From positions 1-64,000 of the forward strand of contig CAILYC010000014.1 of assembly GCA_903838355.1 (NCBI GenBank): DNA of 64,000 nucleotides, read 5' to 3'. Origin of the DNA: an uncultured Burkholderiales bacterium. GTDB taxonomy: Bacteria; Pseudomonadota; Gammaproteobacteria; Burkholderiales; Burkholderiaceae_C. Position numbers and translations under genes: made by a program. A model generated the notes under the pieces. The model did not search any database. It had not been told where the DNA came from and worked only from the letters and a program-made list of their open reading frames with translations. The stretch's first letter is position 1; each line of letters begins with the position of its first letter. Below, piece after piece: positions 47,369 through 57,104 of the stretch.

Positions 47369-48169
47369 TTAGCGCACGATGCCGCGGTCTTTGGGCGTTT
47401 GGGCCAAGAACACAAGCATGTCCTTCACGTCTTGCTCGGCCTCTGGGTGCTCAAGCCCCAACTGCTCGATGCGAAGCATGGCGTCACTGAGTGTCAAATC
47501 GTCACGGTACAAGGCTTTGTGCATGCCTTTGACGACCTGGATACGCAAGGGAGAAAAGCCACGACGCTTCAAGCCCTCAAAATTCATCGACCGCGCTTTG
47601 GCTGGCTGGCCTTGGCACATGACAAAGGGTGGCAGATCGGCAAAAAGAAGGGCATTCATAGCGGTAAAGCTGTGCGCGCCAATGCGGCAAAACTGGTGCA
47701 CCACGGTGAACCCGCCCAAGATCACCCAGTCTTGCACTTCAACGTGGCCGGCCAACTGGGTGTTGTTGGCAAAAATGGTGTGGGAGCCGACTTGGCAGTC
47801 GTGGGCCAAGTGAACATAGGCCATGATCCAGTTGTCGTCACCCACGCGGGTGACCCCTTTGTCTAGGGCGGTGCCGATGTTGAAGGTGCAAAACTCGCGA
47901 ATGACATTGCCCCGCCCGATCACGAGTTCGGTGGGCTCGCCGGCGTATTTCTTGTCTTGCGGCACGGCGCCCAAGGAGTTGAACTGAAACACCTGGTTAT
48001 TCTCACCCAAGGTGGTGTGGCCCTCGATCACGCAATGCGCCCCAATGCGAGTGCCCGCTGCGATGCGCACATGCGGGCCTATCGTCGTGTAAGGACCCAC
48101 CTGAACGCTGGTGTCCAATTGAGCCTTGGGGTCGATGAGGGCGCTGGGATGAATCAGGGTCATGGGCAA
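47369..48169 (-). CDS. lpxA: UDP-N-acetylglucosamine acyltransferase LpxA
   Basis: First acyltransferase of lipid A synthesis (266 aa). A left-handed beta-helix of hexapeptide repeats fills residues 5-180 ([14 protein letters not shown] onward), with the catalytic His in [11 protein letters not shown], and is followed by a helical C-terminal domain. It lies between fabZ (91 bp) and lpxB. Confidence 0.97.
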   Translation of the reverse strand: MPMTLIHPSALIDPKAQLDTSVQVGPYTTIGPHVRIAAGTRIGAHCVIEGHTTLGENNQVFQFNSLGAVPQDKKYAGEPTELVIGRGNVIREFCTFNIGTALDKGVTRVGDDNWIMAYVHLAHDCQVGSHTIFANNTQLAGHVEVQDWVILGGFTVVHQFCRIGAHSFTAMNALLFADLPPFVMCQGQPAKARSMNFEGLKRRGFSPLRIQVVKGMHKALYRDDLTLSDAMLRIEQLGLEHPEAEQDVKDMLVFLAQTPKDRGIVR

Positions 48170-48260
48170 GGAGAAAAAGTAAAGAGTGGGGAAAGGGTTG
48201 GGCCAATGAGGCCAAGGGCCTCAATTTAAGCGTTAAGCGTTAAGCTATCCACATCAAGCT

Positions 48261-48743
48261 TCAAGCGCCAACCGTTGGGCTCGCGCCAGCACCCTTGCCC
48301 GGATCGATGGCCCTGGAGGTACACATCAACTGCGCTTCACACACGAGGTCTGCACCCACCCAAGCTTTGGCGTTGAATTTAAAAATCCCCGCTCGCATGC
48401 GGTCAAGCGCCACATCCAAAATCAATTGATCCCCGGGCTCAACCGGGCGCTTAAAGCGCGCACCATCAATACCCGCGAAATAGTAAACCGATTCTTGGTC
48501 ACTGGATTTTTGCAAGATCTCAAAACTCAACAAGGCAGCGGCTTGGGCCAGGGCCTCCAAAATCAACACCCCCGGCATCACCGGGTGGTGGGGGAAATGA
48601 CCGACAAAATACGGCTCATTGATGGAGACGTTTTTAAGGGCCTTGATGCGCTTGCCGCTCTCGAGCTCGAGCACGCGGTCGACGAGCAAAATCGGATAGC
48701 GGTGCGGGAGTTGTTTGAGGATGTGGTGAATGTCCATGATCAT
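48261..48743 (-). CDS. fabZ: 3-hydroxyacyl-ACP dehydratase FabZ
   Basis: Hot-dog-fold dehydratase of fatty acid synthesis (160 aa). The catalytic His is in [12 protein letters not shown] and the catalytic Glu in [13 protein letters not shown]. The start overlaps the end of lpxD by 4 bp. About 15 extra residues at the C-terminus are low-complexity. Confidence 0.97.
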   Translation of the reverse strand: MIMDIHHILKQLPHRYPILLVDRVLELESGKRIKALKNVSINEPYFVGHFPHHPVMPGVLILEALAQAAALLSFEILQKSSDQESVYYFAGIDGARFKRPVEPGDQLILDVALDRMRAGIFKFNAKAWVGADLVCEAQLMCTSRAIDPGKGAGASPTVGA

Positions 48744-49837
48744 GCGGGGGGTTCCTTGCGCGAAGCGTTCTCACGCTCCAATGTCAAAATTCGTTGTCTG
48801 AGGCGGTGCAACTGCTTTAAGGCGGCGGCGTTTTTTTCCCAATGGGCGTTTTCATCCAGAGGAAAGAACCCACTGTACTGTCCCGCCACCGCAATAGAAC
48901 GCGTGACCACACTGGCGGCCGAAATGTGCACCGAGTCGGCCAAGCTCAAGTGGCCCAAAATCACCGCACCGCCTCCCACCGTGCAGTGCTGCCCGATGGT
49001 GGCGCTGCCCGCCACCCCGACACAACCGGCCAAGGCCGAATGCGCGCCAATGCGCACATTGTGGCCGATTTGAATCAAATTATCCAATTTCACGCCGTCC
49101 TCGATCACGGTGTCGATCAAGGCGCCGCGGTCGATACAGGTGTTGGCACCGATCTCGACCCCGTTGCCAATGCGCACGGCCGCGAGCTGCTCAATTTTGA
49201 CCCAATGCTGGTGAGCATCGAGCGCAAAGCCAAATCCATCGGCACCGATCACCACCCCGGCGTGCAAGATGCAGTCGCGACCCACCTCACAGCGCTCGCC
49301 CACCGTCACATGGGATTTGAGCCAAGAGCCCTCGCCCACGACGGCGCCGCGCTCGATCACACACAGTGGGCCCACCCGCGCACTCGCGGCCACCCGGGCC
49401 TCAGGGTGCACGACGCTGCTCGGATGGATGAGGGGGTTGGGGTGTGCGGCTGAACCGGCCACGGCCTCACGAGCGACTCGGGCGTGGTCGTTTTCACGGA
49501 TGCGGGCGGCCCACCACTGCGAGAGTCGGGCGTAGTACAAATAGGGCTCGGGGGTGACAATCAAGGCGGGCTTGGGGCGGGACAAATGGGCCACGCCTGC
49601 CACACCGGCCACACCGGCCACATCTGAAGAGTGGACCAAGGGCGCCGATTCAGGCGAGACAATGACGGCACCGGCTTGGGTCGTTTGCAGCTCATGGGCA
49701 TAGCGTGCATGGCTCAAGAAACTGAGCGCCTGGGGGGTGGCCAGGCTCAGGGGCATGATGCACGTCAAGACCGTGTCAGGAGAGCCTTGGAGCTTGCCGC
49801 CCAAGGCCTGAACGATCTCGGCGAGCGTGGCTTGCAC
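48740..49837 (-). CDS. lpxD: UDP-3-O-acylglucosamine N-acyltransferase LpxD
   Basis: Third step of lipid A synthesis (365 aa). An N-terminal uridine-binding domain precedes a hexapeptide beta-helix from about residue 130, with the catalytic His in [11 protein letters not shown], and a C-terminal helix. A Val-Ala-Gly repeat near residue 75, encoded by 9-bp tandem units, is inserted in the N-terminal domain. skp lies 9 bp upstream. Confidence 0.97.
   Translation of the reverse strand: MQATLAEIVQALGGKLQGSPDTVLTCIMPLSLATPQALSFLSHARYAHELQTTQAGAVIVSPESAPLVHSSDVAGVAGVAGVAHLSRPKPALIVTPEPYLYYARLSQWWAARIRENDHARVAREAVAGSAAHPNPLIHPSSVVHPEARVAASARVGPLCVIERGAVVGEGSWLKSHVTVGERCEVGRDCILHAGVVIGADGFGFALDAHQHWVKIEQLAAVRIGNGVEIGANTCIDRGALIDTVIEDGVKLDNLIQIGHNVRIGAHSALAGCVGVAGSATIGQHCTVGGGAVILGHLSLADSVHISAASVVTRSIAVAGQYSGFFPLDENAHWEKNAAALKQLHRLRQRILTLERENASRKEPPA
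49590..49625. repeat. 9-bp tandem repeat inside lpxD
   Basis: Four 9-bp units, two of them identical (GCCACACCG at 49599-49607 and 49608-49616) and two variant flanking copies. In lpxD they encode the repeated V-A-G tripeptide. Unit length is a multiple of three, so copy-number change would keep the frame. Confidence 0.75.
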
Positions 49838-49845
49838 GAAGCCGC

Positions 49846-50436
49846 TTATTTGCTGCTCGGGCCAGGTCCAGGGCCCTGAGCGGGGGACAGGCCTGAGCCA
49901 TTGGTGTTGCCAAAGGCCGGGGTGGTATTGCCCGCATTGGCGTTGATGGCCTTGATCACCTTGTCGGTGATGTCGTGCTTGGGGTTGATGTAGACGGCCT
50001 CTTGGAGAACGAGGTCGTATTTTTCACTCTCAGCGACTTGGCGCACGACGCGGTTGGCTTTTTCCAGCACTTGCTGGAATTCTTCATTTTTGCGGGCGTT
50101 CAAATCTTCTTGGAACTCGCGGCGTTTTCTCTGGAAGTCGCGGTCGAATTCAACCACCGATTTTTGACGGCTCAGGCGTTGGGACTCGGGCAAGGTGGGA
50201 CCATCGCGGTCGAGTTTTTCGGTGGCACTCTTTAAACTGTTGCTCATCTCCACCAACTCTTTTTCCCGCTTAGAGAACTCTTGCTCGAGCTTGGTCTGCG
50301 CCGCCTTGGCGGTGTTGGCTTCTCGAAAAATACGATCGGTGTTGACGTAGCCCACGCGAAACTCTTGCGCATGGACTGCCCAAACAGATCCCAGCATGAG
50401 CAGGGAGAAAAAAGTGGTGCGCATAAAAGTGTTCAT
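49846..50436 (-). CDS. skp: Periplasmic chaperone Skp/OmpH
   Basis: Holds unfolded outer-membrane proteins on the way to the Bam complex (196 aa). A signal peptide ends in AVHAQ; the mature protein has the family start [12 protein letters not shown] and two long charged coiled-coil arms (residues 40-130). A Pro/Gly/Ser tail follows. The ATG overlaps the bamA stop (TAATG). Confidence 0.95.
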   Translation of the reverse strand: MNTFMRTTFFSLLMLGSVWAVHAQEFRVGYVNTDRIFREANTAKAAQTKLEQEFSKREKELVEMSNSLKSATEKLDRDGPTLPESQRLSRQKSVVEFDRDFQRKRREFQEDLNARKNEEFQQVLEKANRVVRQVAESEKYDLVLQEAVYINPKHDITDKVIKAINANAGNTTPAFGNTNGSGLSPAQGPGPGPSSK

Positions 50437-52733
50437 TAAAACGATGTCCCGATTTGAAATTGCAATTTCTGGATTCTATCCCCAGCTTGGGTGCGAACAG
50501 GGTTTGCGATGGCAAATCGCAGTGGCCCCATGGGCGAGACCCAACTGATGCCCATCCCGTAAGAGCTCCTCAGACTGGCCAATTTGATGGGATCGAACTC
50601 GCCAAACACATTGCCAATGTCATAAAAACCATACAAACGCAGGGATTTGTCGTTGCCAGCACCGGGGAAGGGGAGGTAAAACTCGGCATTGCCCACCAAC
50701 TTTTTAGCCCCACCGATCACCAAGCCGGTGATGTCGCGTGGGCCCAAAGAGCCTTGGTCAAAACCACGCACCGAGCCCAAGCCGCCAACATAAAAGTCCT
50801 TGAAGATCGGGTAGGGTTGGCCCTGCAAGCCTCGGCCCAGACCGACTTCGCCATTCAAAGCGATGCTGTACTGCTTGGACAAGGGGATGTAGTACTGGTA
50901 CTGCGCACCAGTGCGCACATAGCGCAGTGCACCTTGGAAAGAATAATCAGAATAAGCCCGTGCTGAGGTGCCTCGGGTAGGCGCCATCACGCTGTCTCTG
51001 GAGTCGCGAATCCAGCCCAAATTCAAGGGAAACGACGTGGTGGTGAAGCCAAAACGGTTGGCGTAATCCAAATAGGAGGCCGGAATGCTGGTGCCGGGCA
51101 CAATCTGGGTTTGTTCGGCCGTGATGCCCGCCACCACCCGGTCAAGTTCGGTGACGGGAACACCAAAACGCATCCCCAGTCCCGAGGTCACCATGCGGTA
51201 GTTGCCTGCCTCGTCGTTGTAGGGACGCTGGGAGCGATGAGAGAACTCAAAAGTTCTGGAGATGCCGTCCTCGGTGTAATACGGGTTGGTGGTGTTGATG
51301 CTAAAGACTTGGTTGTACTTGCTGGTGCTCACTTGGGTGCCCAAAAAGTTACCCGAGCCAAAGATATTGTCTTGCGTGATCCCAAAGGTGATGAAGAGTT
51401 TTTCATAAGAAGAGAACCCCGCCCCCAACTGCAAGGAGCCGGTGGGTTTTTCCACCACATTGACCAGCAAGTCGACCTGGTCGAGGGAGCCGGGGACGTC
51501 TTGGGTCTCGATGTTGACCTCTTTGAAGTAGCCCAAACGCTCAACGCGGTCGCGCGAGAGTCGAATGCGGTCGCCGTCGTACCAGGCCGACTCCATTTGC
51601 CTGAACTCACGGCGGATGATCTCGTCGCGCGTGCGGGTGTTGCCCGCCAAATTGATGCGACGCACATAGGCGCGCCGCGCCGGGTCGGCTTGGAGCACGA
51701 GTTTGACTTGGTTGGTGCTGTGGTCGATCTCGGTGCGGGTCTCCACCCGGGCAAAGGCGAAACCAAAATTACCAAAGTAATCGGTGAAGGCTTTGGTGGT
51801 GAGGCTCACGTCGCCGGCGTTGTAGGTCTGGCCGGCTTTGACGGTGATCAAGGCCTTGAATTCATCATCGCGCCCCAAGAAGTAGCCTTCAAGCTCAATG
51901 CCCGAGACCACAAAACGGTTGCCCTCGGTCACATTGACCGTGATCACAATGCTTTGCCGATCCGGGGAGATCGACACCTGAGTGGAGTCCACGCGAAACT
52001 CCAAAAATCCTTGCGAGAGGTAATAAGACTTCAGCGTTTCCAAATCAGCATTGAGCTTGGTGCGCGAGTAGCGGTCTGACTTGGTGTACCACGACAACCA
52101 GTTGCCGGTGTTCAAGTCGAGTTGTTTTCTCAAATCCGATTCGCTGAAAAAATGGTTGCCTTGGAGTCGAATTTCTTTGATCTTGGCGACATCGCCCTCG
52201 ACCACGCTGAAGGTGAGGTTCACGCGGTTTCTCTCGATGGGGGTGATGGTGGTGGTGATCTCAGCGCCATAGAGGCTTTTGTTGATGTATTGGCGCTTGA
52301 GTTCTTGCTCGGCGCGGTCGGCCAAGGCTTTGTCAAAAGGTCGACCGTCGGATAGGCCAATTTCACGGAGGGCTTTTTTGAGCGTGTCTTTGTCAAACTC
52401 TTTGGTGCCAATGAACTCCACATTGGAGATGATCGGGCGCTCCTCCACAATCACCAACACCACCGCTTGCAGCGTCTCGATGCGCACGTCCTTGAAAAGC
52501 CCCAGCGAAAAAAGCGAACGAATGGCCGCCGTGCCTTTTTCATCCGAATACGTCTCGCCCACTTTAAAGGGCAAGGAGGCAAACACCGTTCCGGGCTCGA
52601 CGCGTTGGAGGCCTTCGATGCGGATGTCGGTCAAGATAAAAGGCTCGGTGGCGCGCGCGCTCATGGACGAGAGCACCATCCCACCAAAGACCACGATCAA
52701 AAGAGCAATAAAACGCGTAAAAAGTGATGGCAT
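50436..52733 (-). CDS. bamA: Outer-membrane protein assembly factor BamA
   Basis: Core of the beta-barrel assembly machine (765 aa). The signal peptide ends in SARA; five POTRA domains follow to about residue 420 (first POTRA ILTDIRIEGLQRVEPGTVF). The 16-strand barrel has the conserved loop-6 motif GSVRGFDQGSLGPRD and ends in LQFQIGTSF with terminal phenylalanine. rseP lies upstream and skp downstream, as usual. Confidence 0.98.
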   Translation of the reverse strand: MPSLFTRFIALLIVVFGGMVLSSMSARATEPFILTDIRIEGLQRVEPGTVFASLPFKVGETYSDEKGTAAIRSLFSLGLFKDVRIETLQAVVLVIVEERPIISNVEFIGTKEFDKDTLKKALREIGLSDGRPFDKALADRAEQELKRQYINKSLYGAEITTTITPIERNRVNLTFSVVEGDVAKIKEIRLQGNHFFSESDLRKQLDLNTGNWLSWYTKSDRYSRTKLNADLETLKSYYLSQGFLEFRVDSTQVSISPDRQSIVITVNVTEGNRFVVSGIELEGYFLGRDDEFKALITVKAGQTYNAGDVSLTTKAFTDYFGNFGFAFARVETRTEIDHSTNQVKLVLQADPARRAYVRRINLAGNTRTRDEIIRREFRQMESAWYDGDRIRLSRDRVERLGYFKEVNIETQDVPGSLDQVDLLVNVVEKPTGSLQLGAGFSSYEKLFITFGITQDNIFGSGNFLGTQVSTSKYNQVFSINTTNPYYTEDGISRTFEFSHRSQRPYNDEAGNYRMVTSGLGMRFGVPVTELDRVVAGITAEQTQIVPGTSIPASYLDYANRFGFTTTSFPLNLGWIRDSRDSVMAPTRGTSARAYSDYSFQGALRYVRTGAQYQYYIPLSKQYSIALNGEVGLGRGLQGQPYPIFKDFYVGGLGSVRGFDQGSLGPRDITGLVIGGAKKLVGNAEFYLPFPGAGNDKSLRLYGFYDIGNVFGEFDPIKLASLRSSYGMGISWVSPMGPLRFAIANPVRTQAGDRIQKLQFQIGTSF

Positions 52734-52877
52734 GAGTGGTCTTGGGGTTGGGGTCGATCAAAAGGGTGTCGGAATGCGCACCCTCGAAGTATAAAGGAGC
52801 ATGGCGCAACACCGGGTCCTGTGGTCAACTCAAATGACGAGGGCACTGCAGTTTTTGCAGCTTGACCGGGCCGCTGG

Positions 52878-54374
52878 TTAACCACCCCAAACGCGCGCGA
52901 GGTCGTTTCTCAAGGCCAAGAGGGTCAAGAGCAGCATGGCGACCAGCCCCACGCGTTGAATCTTGCCCCAAAGCGCGGCGCCCATGGCGCGCCCGGTCAA
53001 GGCTTGCCAGGCGAAGGCGAGCAAGTGACCGCCGTCGAGCACTGGGATGGGCAGCAAATTGAACACCCCCAGGTTCACGCTCACCAACCCCAAATAGGCC
53101 AAAAAAGCCGACAGCCCCAGGCCTGCGGACTGCCCGGCATAGGTGGCCAAGGTCAAGGGCCCACCCAAATTGGACCAAGACTCGGAGGAGGCAAAGAGTT
53201 GACCCAGGGCATGGAGGGTTTGCGCAATCCACTCACCACTGGTGTGAAGCGCGCGAACCCAGGCGCTCCATGGCCCGTATCGAACCGTCACTCGCGCCGG
53301 CATTGCCCCCAAGTCAATGCCCACCCGAGGAGACATCACCCCGGGACGGACCTCGTGGGCGACCGCTTGCACCACCACGTCCAGGGTCTGCCGGGTGGAC
53401 TCGCTGCGCCCAGCGCGGTCACGCTGCCCGCTTTCACTGCTTTCAGTGCTTACCCTGCGCTCAATGTGCCAGACCATGGGTTGCACCCGAGCAGCTGCCA
53501 AGCTTTGGGCAATGCGTGAGCGCAAATCGGCCGCATCGCTCACAGCCACCCCATCCACACTGAGCACGCGGTCAAGCGGCTTTAAACCGGCCAGCTCACC
53601 AGGGCTTGCAGCACTCACGCCTTGGATCACAGCCTCACGGTAGGGCCCTTGAAAGCCCAGAGCGTCAAAGCTCGCAGGCACGTCCTCCAAGGACCAAGGC
53701 AGCTCCAAACGGTCCTTCACCCCAGGGGTCTTTGACTTGCTCAGCCAAACCACGGCATCGAGGTGATCGCGCCGCGCTTGCTCGACACGCGCCTCAAAAT
53801 CCTCCAAGCTCGAGATCGCCTGAGGCTTTTCCCCGGCAAGAGACCATGAAAGCACCCGCTCGCCCGCCTCAAAGCCCAAGTGTTCTGCCACCGACGCAGG
53901 CACAGGGCTGGCCAACACCGGCGCCGTTTGCTCCACCCCCCAGAGGTACATGACCCAAGTCAACAGCACACACAGCAGCAAATTGGCCAAGGGGCCAGCC
54001 ATCACGATGGCGCTTTTCTTGAATAAACTCTGCGACTCAAAGAGGGCGTCGCGCTCGTCTTCGCTCAAAGGCTCGGTGAGCCCGCTCTCACGCACATGGG
54101 CTTCATCCCAAAACGTGACATAGCCCCCGAGAGGAATTGCGCTCAGCACAAATTCGCTGCGCTCAGGCTCCGCTTTGCTGGCCCGAGCGTGATCAGTTGA
54201 CGAGCTCGGTGCAGCAAACGCCGCACCAAAAGACCGCTTGTAGAGCACCGGACCAAAGCCCAATGAAAAGCGCAGCACGCGCACACCGCACAGCACCGCC
54301 ACCTTGTAGTGGCCGTACTCGTGCACGGCCACAAGCAAACCAAGTGCCACCAAAAAGGCCAATAAACTTTGCAT
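52878..54374 (-). CDS. rseP: Site-2 intramembrane metalloprotease RseP
   Basis: Cleaves anti-sigma factor RseA and signal-peptide remnants in the inner membrane (498 aa, longer than the usual 450). The zinc motif HEYGH is near residue 18 in the first helix. Two PDZ domains occupy the middle, with extra Arg/Ser-rich loops that account for the length. The second metal motif is LLPIPVLDGGHLL near residue 440. Confidence 0.95.
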   Translation of the reverse strand: MQSLLAFLVALGLLVAVHEYGHYKVAVLCGVRVLRFSLGFGPVLYKRSFGAAFAAPSSSTDHARASKAEPERSEFVLSAIPLGGYVTFWDEAHVRESGLTEPLSEDERDALFESQSLFKKSAIVMAGPLANLLLCVLLTWVMYLWGVEQTAPVLASPVPASVAEHLGFEAGERVLSWSLAGEKPQAISSLEDFEARVEQARRDHLDAVVWLSKSKTPGVKDRLELPWSLEDVPASFDALGFQGPYREAVIQGVSAASPGELAGLKPLDRVLSVDGVAVSDAADLRSRIAQSLAAARVQPMVWHIERRVSTESSESGQRDRAGRSESTRQTLDVVVQAVAHEVRPGVMSPRVGIDLGAMPARVTVRYGPWSAWVRALHTSGEWIAQTLHALGQLFASSESWSNLGGPLTLATYAGQSAGLGLSAFLAYLGLVSVNLGVFNLLPIPVLDGGHLLAFAWQALTGRAMGAALWGKIQRVGLVAMLLLTLLALRNDLARVWGG

Positions 54375-54488
54375 GCTGACTCGTGTGGGTTAAAAGAGGA
54401 ATAAAGAGAAAAGAGAAAAAGAGATCAAGGGATCAAGGGATCACGGGATAGAGCCATCGTGCAATAGCCCCCTGCCCTGGACTCGACC

Positions 54489-55685
54489 TCAAGCCCTGCC
54501 TCCCAAATGCGCCACCAAGGACAGAGCAACGCGGCGCGCTTCTTGGTCAATCGCGATCAAATCGTCCAAGGTGCTGGCCGCCTTTGGCGCATAGGCACTC
54601 AAGGTCTCGCAGTTGACTTGGTGAATGTCTAAAAACCCAATCTCCCCGGCCAAGAACGCCCCCACCCCCACCTCATTGGCGGCATTGAGCACGGCCGTGC
54701 TGCCACTGGGCGCTTTGAGAACCTGCCAAGCCAGCGCGAGACCCGGGTAACGTTGGCGGTGAGCGCTGTCAGCAAACGACTCAAAGCTCAAGGCCGAGAG
54801 GGTGGAGAAATTGAGCGCCTTGGCGCCCGAGGCGATGCGCTCGGGCCAACTCAAACCATAAGCAATGGGCACGCGCATGTCGGGGGTACCGAGCTGCGCC
54901 ACAACCGACGCGTCCACATACTCCACCATGGAGTGGATGACGCTTTGGGGGTGGATCACCACCTCGAGTTTTTCTGGCGGCAGGCCAAACAAATAATGCG
55001 CCTCGATCACCTCCAAGGCCTTGTTCATCATGGTGGCCGAATCGACCGAGATTTTTCGCCCCATGACCCATGTCGGGTGGGCACAGGCCTCTTCGATGCT
55101 CACGCCCTGGAGGGTGGCTGGGTCGCGGGTGCGAAAGGGGCCGCCAGAGGCTGTCAAAATGATTTTTTGCACACTCGTTGCCCAGGTGCTTTTGTCGGTG
55201 GGCAAGGACTGGAATACGGCCGAGTGCTCGCTGTCGATGGGCAAGAGAGTGGCCCCTCCTTTTTGCACCGCGTCCATGAAGACCTGAGCACCCACCACCA
55301 AGGCTTCCTTGTTGGCGAGCAACAAGCGCTTGCCCGCGCGCGCTGCCGCCAGGCAAGACGACAAACCCGCGGCCCCCACAATGGCAGCCATCACCACGTC
55401 CACGCTCGGGTCGGCAGCGACTTGGTCCAAGGCCTCGGGGCCACAAAGAACCTGGGTGCGCGAGCCTTGGGCAGTTAAAGCATCGACCAAGTTGTGCGCC
55501 TTGTTGCCGTCCATCAACACAGCGTAGGCGGGATTAAAGGCCAAGCACTGCTCCAAGAGCTTGGCCACGTTGTGGTTGGCGCTCAAGGCAAAGACGGCAA
55601 ATCGTTCAGGGTGCCTTGACACCACATCCAGGGTGTTTTGACCAATGGAGCCGGTGCTGCCCAAGATGGTGATGTTTTGTTTCAT
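54489..55685 (-). CDS. dxr: 1-deoxy-D-xylulose 5-phosphate reductoisomerase
   Basis: Second enzyme of the MEP isoprenoid pathway (398 aa). NADPH binding is through ILGSTGSIGQNTLDVV at residues 7-22. Metal and substrate residues lie in LLPIDSEHSAVFQSL and MGRKISVDSATMMNK. It lies between rseP and cdsA; a 276-bp gap separates it from cdsA and contains its likely promoter. Confidence 0.97.
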   Translation of the reverse strand: MKQNITILGSTGSIGQNTLDVVSRHPERFAVFALSANHNVAKLLEQCLAFNPAYAVLMDGNKAHNLVDALTAQGSRTQVLCGPEALDQVAADPSVDVVMAAIVGAAGLSSCLAAARAGKRLLLANKEALVVGAQVFMDAVQKGGATLLPIDSEHSAVFQSLPTDKSTWATSVQKIILTASGGPFRTRDPATLQGVSIEEACAHPTWVMGRKISVDSATMMNKALEVIEAHYLFGLPPEKLEVVIHPQSVIHSMVEYVDASVVAQLGTPDMRVPIAYGLSWPERIASGAKALNFSTLSALSFESFADSAHRQRYPGLALAWQVLKAPSGSTAVLNAANEVGVGAFLAGEIGFLDIHQVNCETLSAYAPKAASTLDDLIAIDQEARRVALSLVAHLGGRA

Positions 55686-55748
55686 GGCCCAATCTGTTGT
55701 GAAATTCGTGTCACCATTCTATGGCACCCCACACAGGAATCGCTCAAA

Positions 55749-55778
55749 ATAATACTACTTTTGAACTCAAAAATTCAA
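55749..55778 (-). promoter_or_regulatory. Promoter candidate upstream of dxr with internal palindrome
   Basis: On the minus strand TTGAAT (55778-55773) and TATTAT (55754-55749) are separated by 18 bp, matching four and five positions of the sigma-70 consensus. The spacer contains a perfect 6-bp inverted repeat, TTTTGA/TCAAAA (55759-55772), which could be an operator. The rest of the gap 55686-55961 shows no gene. Confidence 0.5.
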
Positions 55779-55961
55779 CCCCTCTGAGATGGGGAGACGC
55801 CGATGAAATGCCCTGTGAAACACACCGCCGATGAAGCCGGTGGCGGCTTTGCGTGAGTGCTCACTGTTGCCCTCAAGCCATTGCGCAGGGCAAGACCGGC
55901 CATGAAAAGATGGCGATGAGCCAAGCAGAGCACGGCCTCTTCGTCTAGAGTTTCGTGGGCT

Positions 55962-56918
55962 TCAGTGCAACCAAACGAGCAAGGTGACCGCCATGGGCAA
56001 GGTTGGCAGCAAGGCGTCCACACGGTCCAAGACCCCGCCGTGACCGGGCAAGAGTTGGCTGCTGTCCTTCAAACCGGCACTGCGCTTGACCATGGATTCA
56101 AACAAGTCGCCCATGACGCTCACCATCACCAAGACGGCCAACCCCAGCACTGTGGTGAACGCCCCATGGCGCCAAAGCAGGGCAAAGAGGTTGTCGTTGG
56201 GCAGGTTTTGGGGGTCAGCCGCATAGAGCCATCCATAGGCCAAGAGATAAACCCCCACCAGCCCTGAGACCACACCCTCCCAAGTCTTGCCCGGTGAGAG
56301 CTGGGGCGCGAGTTTGTGCCGACCCCAGGCTTTACCACCAAAATAGGCCGCAATGTCGGCCACCCACACCAAGCACAAGACGGAGAGCAAAAAGGCGCTG
56401 CCCACCGCTTGGGCCACGGCTATGGACCACCACGTGCCCAAGAGCACACACCAGCCCGCCACCGCCTTGAGCCAAAGTGGCACGCGGCTCCAACGCATGG
56501 CGCCACGGTCAAACAAAAAGGAGAAAAAATAAACCCACAGCAGACCCAATAAAGCTGAGACCCAAGCCGGCAAGGCCTCAAAGCCGAGCGTGACACCCAT
56601 CCCAGCGCCGACCAAGGCGGTGAGTGCGGCCAAGCCAAAACTCAGCCTTTGGGAGGGCTTGCGTTGGACGCTGCTCGAGGGCAGACAATCGTGGCGGGGA
56701 GAGGCCGGTGCCTGCGATTCATGCGATTCATGCGATTCATGCGATTCATGAGGCTCGATGGCTTGAGCATCGAGTTGAATCGCCCGCCCCCACTCCCAAG
56801 CGGCCAACACCATCAAGACCAAGGTCAACACCAGCCAGGGCACACGGCTAGGGCTCAGCAAAGCGGGGACAAAGAGGAGCAATAGCACCAGGGCGGTCAA
56901 GATGCGCGCCTTGAGCAT
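55962..56918 (-). CDS. cdsA: Phosphatidate cytidylyltransferase CdsA
   Basis: Makes CDP-diacylglycerol, the branch point of phospholipid synthesis (318 aa; the usual size is about 270-285). Seven to eight membrane helices are visible. The family signature reads GDLFESMVKRSAGLKDSS followed by LLPGHGGVLDRVDAL, and SPGKTWEG is also present. The extra length is a cytoplasmic insertion near residue 60 that contains four H-E-S repeats. The ATG overlaps the stop of a small upstream frame (TGATG). Confidence 0.95.
   Translation of the reverse strand: MLKARILTALVLLLLFVPALLSPSRVPWLVLTLVLMVLAAWEWGRAIQLDAQAIEPHESHESHESHESQAPASPRHDCLPSSSVQRKPSQRLSFGLAALTALVGAGMGVTLGFEALPAWVSALLGLLWVYFFSFLFDRGAMRWSRVPLWLKAVAGWCVLLGTWWSIAVAQAVGSAFLLSVLCLVWVADIAAYFGGKAWGRHKLAPQLSPGKTWEGVVSGLVGVYLLAYGWLYAADPQNLPNDNLFALLWRHGAFTTVLGLAVLVMVSVMGDLFESMVKRSAGLKDSSQLLPGHGGVLDRVDALLPTLPMAVTLLVWLH
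56713..56748. repeat. Four perfect 9-bp tandem repeats in cdsA
   Basis: TGCGATTCA occurs four times in direct succession and encodes H-E-S repeats in CdsA. Perfect identity suggests recent slippage expansion. Loss or gain of a unit keeps the reading frame. Confidence 0.9.
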
Positions 56919-57082
56919 CAGATCTGGCCTCGAGGAAGCGACTTTTGAGCGCGGCGAGCCTCTTCAGCGACAAGATCAGAGGGGCCTTGCAGATTGGGCG
57001 CGGCAATAGGTTCCAAAGGTTCCAAAGGTTCCAAAGGATCGATCAGACCGACCAAACCTGGCCAAGCCGGCACGGCATCCAT
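56918..57082 (-). CDS. Small open frame between frr and cdsA, doubtful gene
   Basis: A 54-codon frame begins at the ATG at 57082, starts MDAVPAWPG, contains a triple L-E-P repeat and stops in a TGATG overlap with cdsA. This is the place where uppS is normally found, but the sequence shows no undecaprenyl-diphosphate-synthase motif and is far too short. The tight junction with cdsA is the only argument for translation. It may be a leader frame that couples cdsA to the frr message, or chance. Confidence 0.25.
   Translation of the reverse strand: MDAVPAWPGLVGLIDPLEPLEPLEPIAAPNLQGPSDLVAEEARRAQKSLPRGQI
57009..57035. repeat. Three 9-bp tandem repeats between frr and cdsA
   Basis: GGTTCCAAA repeated three times without change. 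On the minus strand it encodes L-E-P in the small open frame there. It is of the same unit length as the repeats in cdsA and lpxD. Confidence 0.85.
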
Positions 57083-57104
57083 CCTGAAAAAATTCTTCAA
57101 GCGA

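Noticed and set aside
55775-56023. 82-aa minus-strand frame in the dxr-cdsA gap
   Set aside because: It overlaps the 3' end of cdsA, has no ribosome binding site, and shows no recognisable family.
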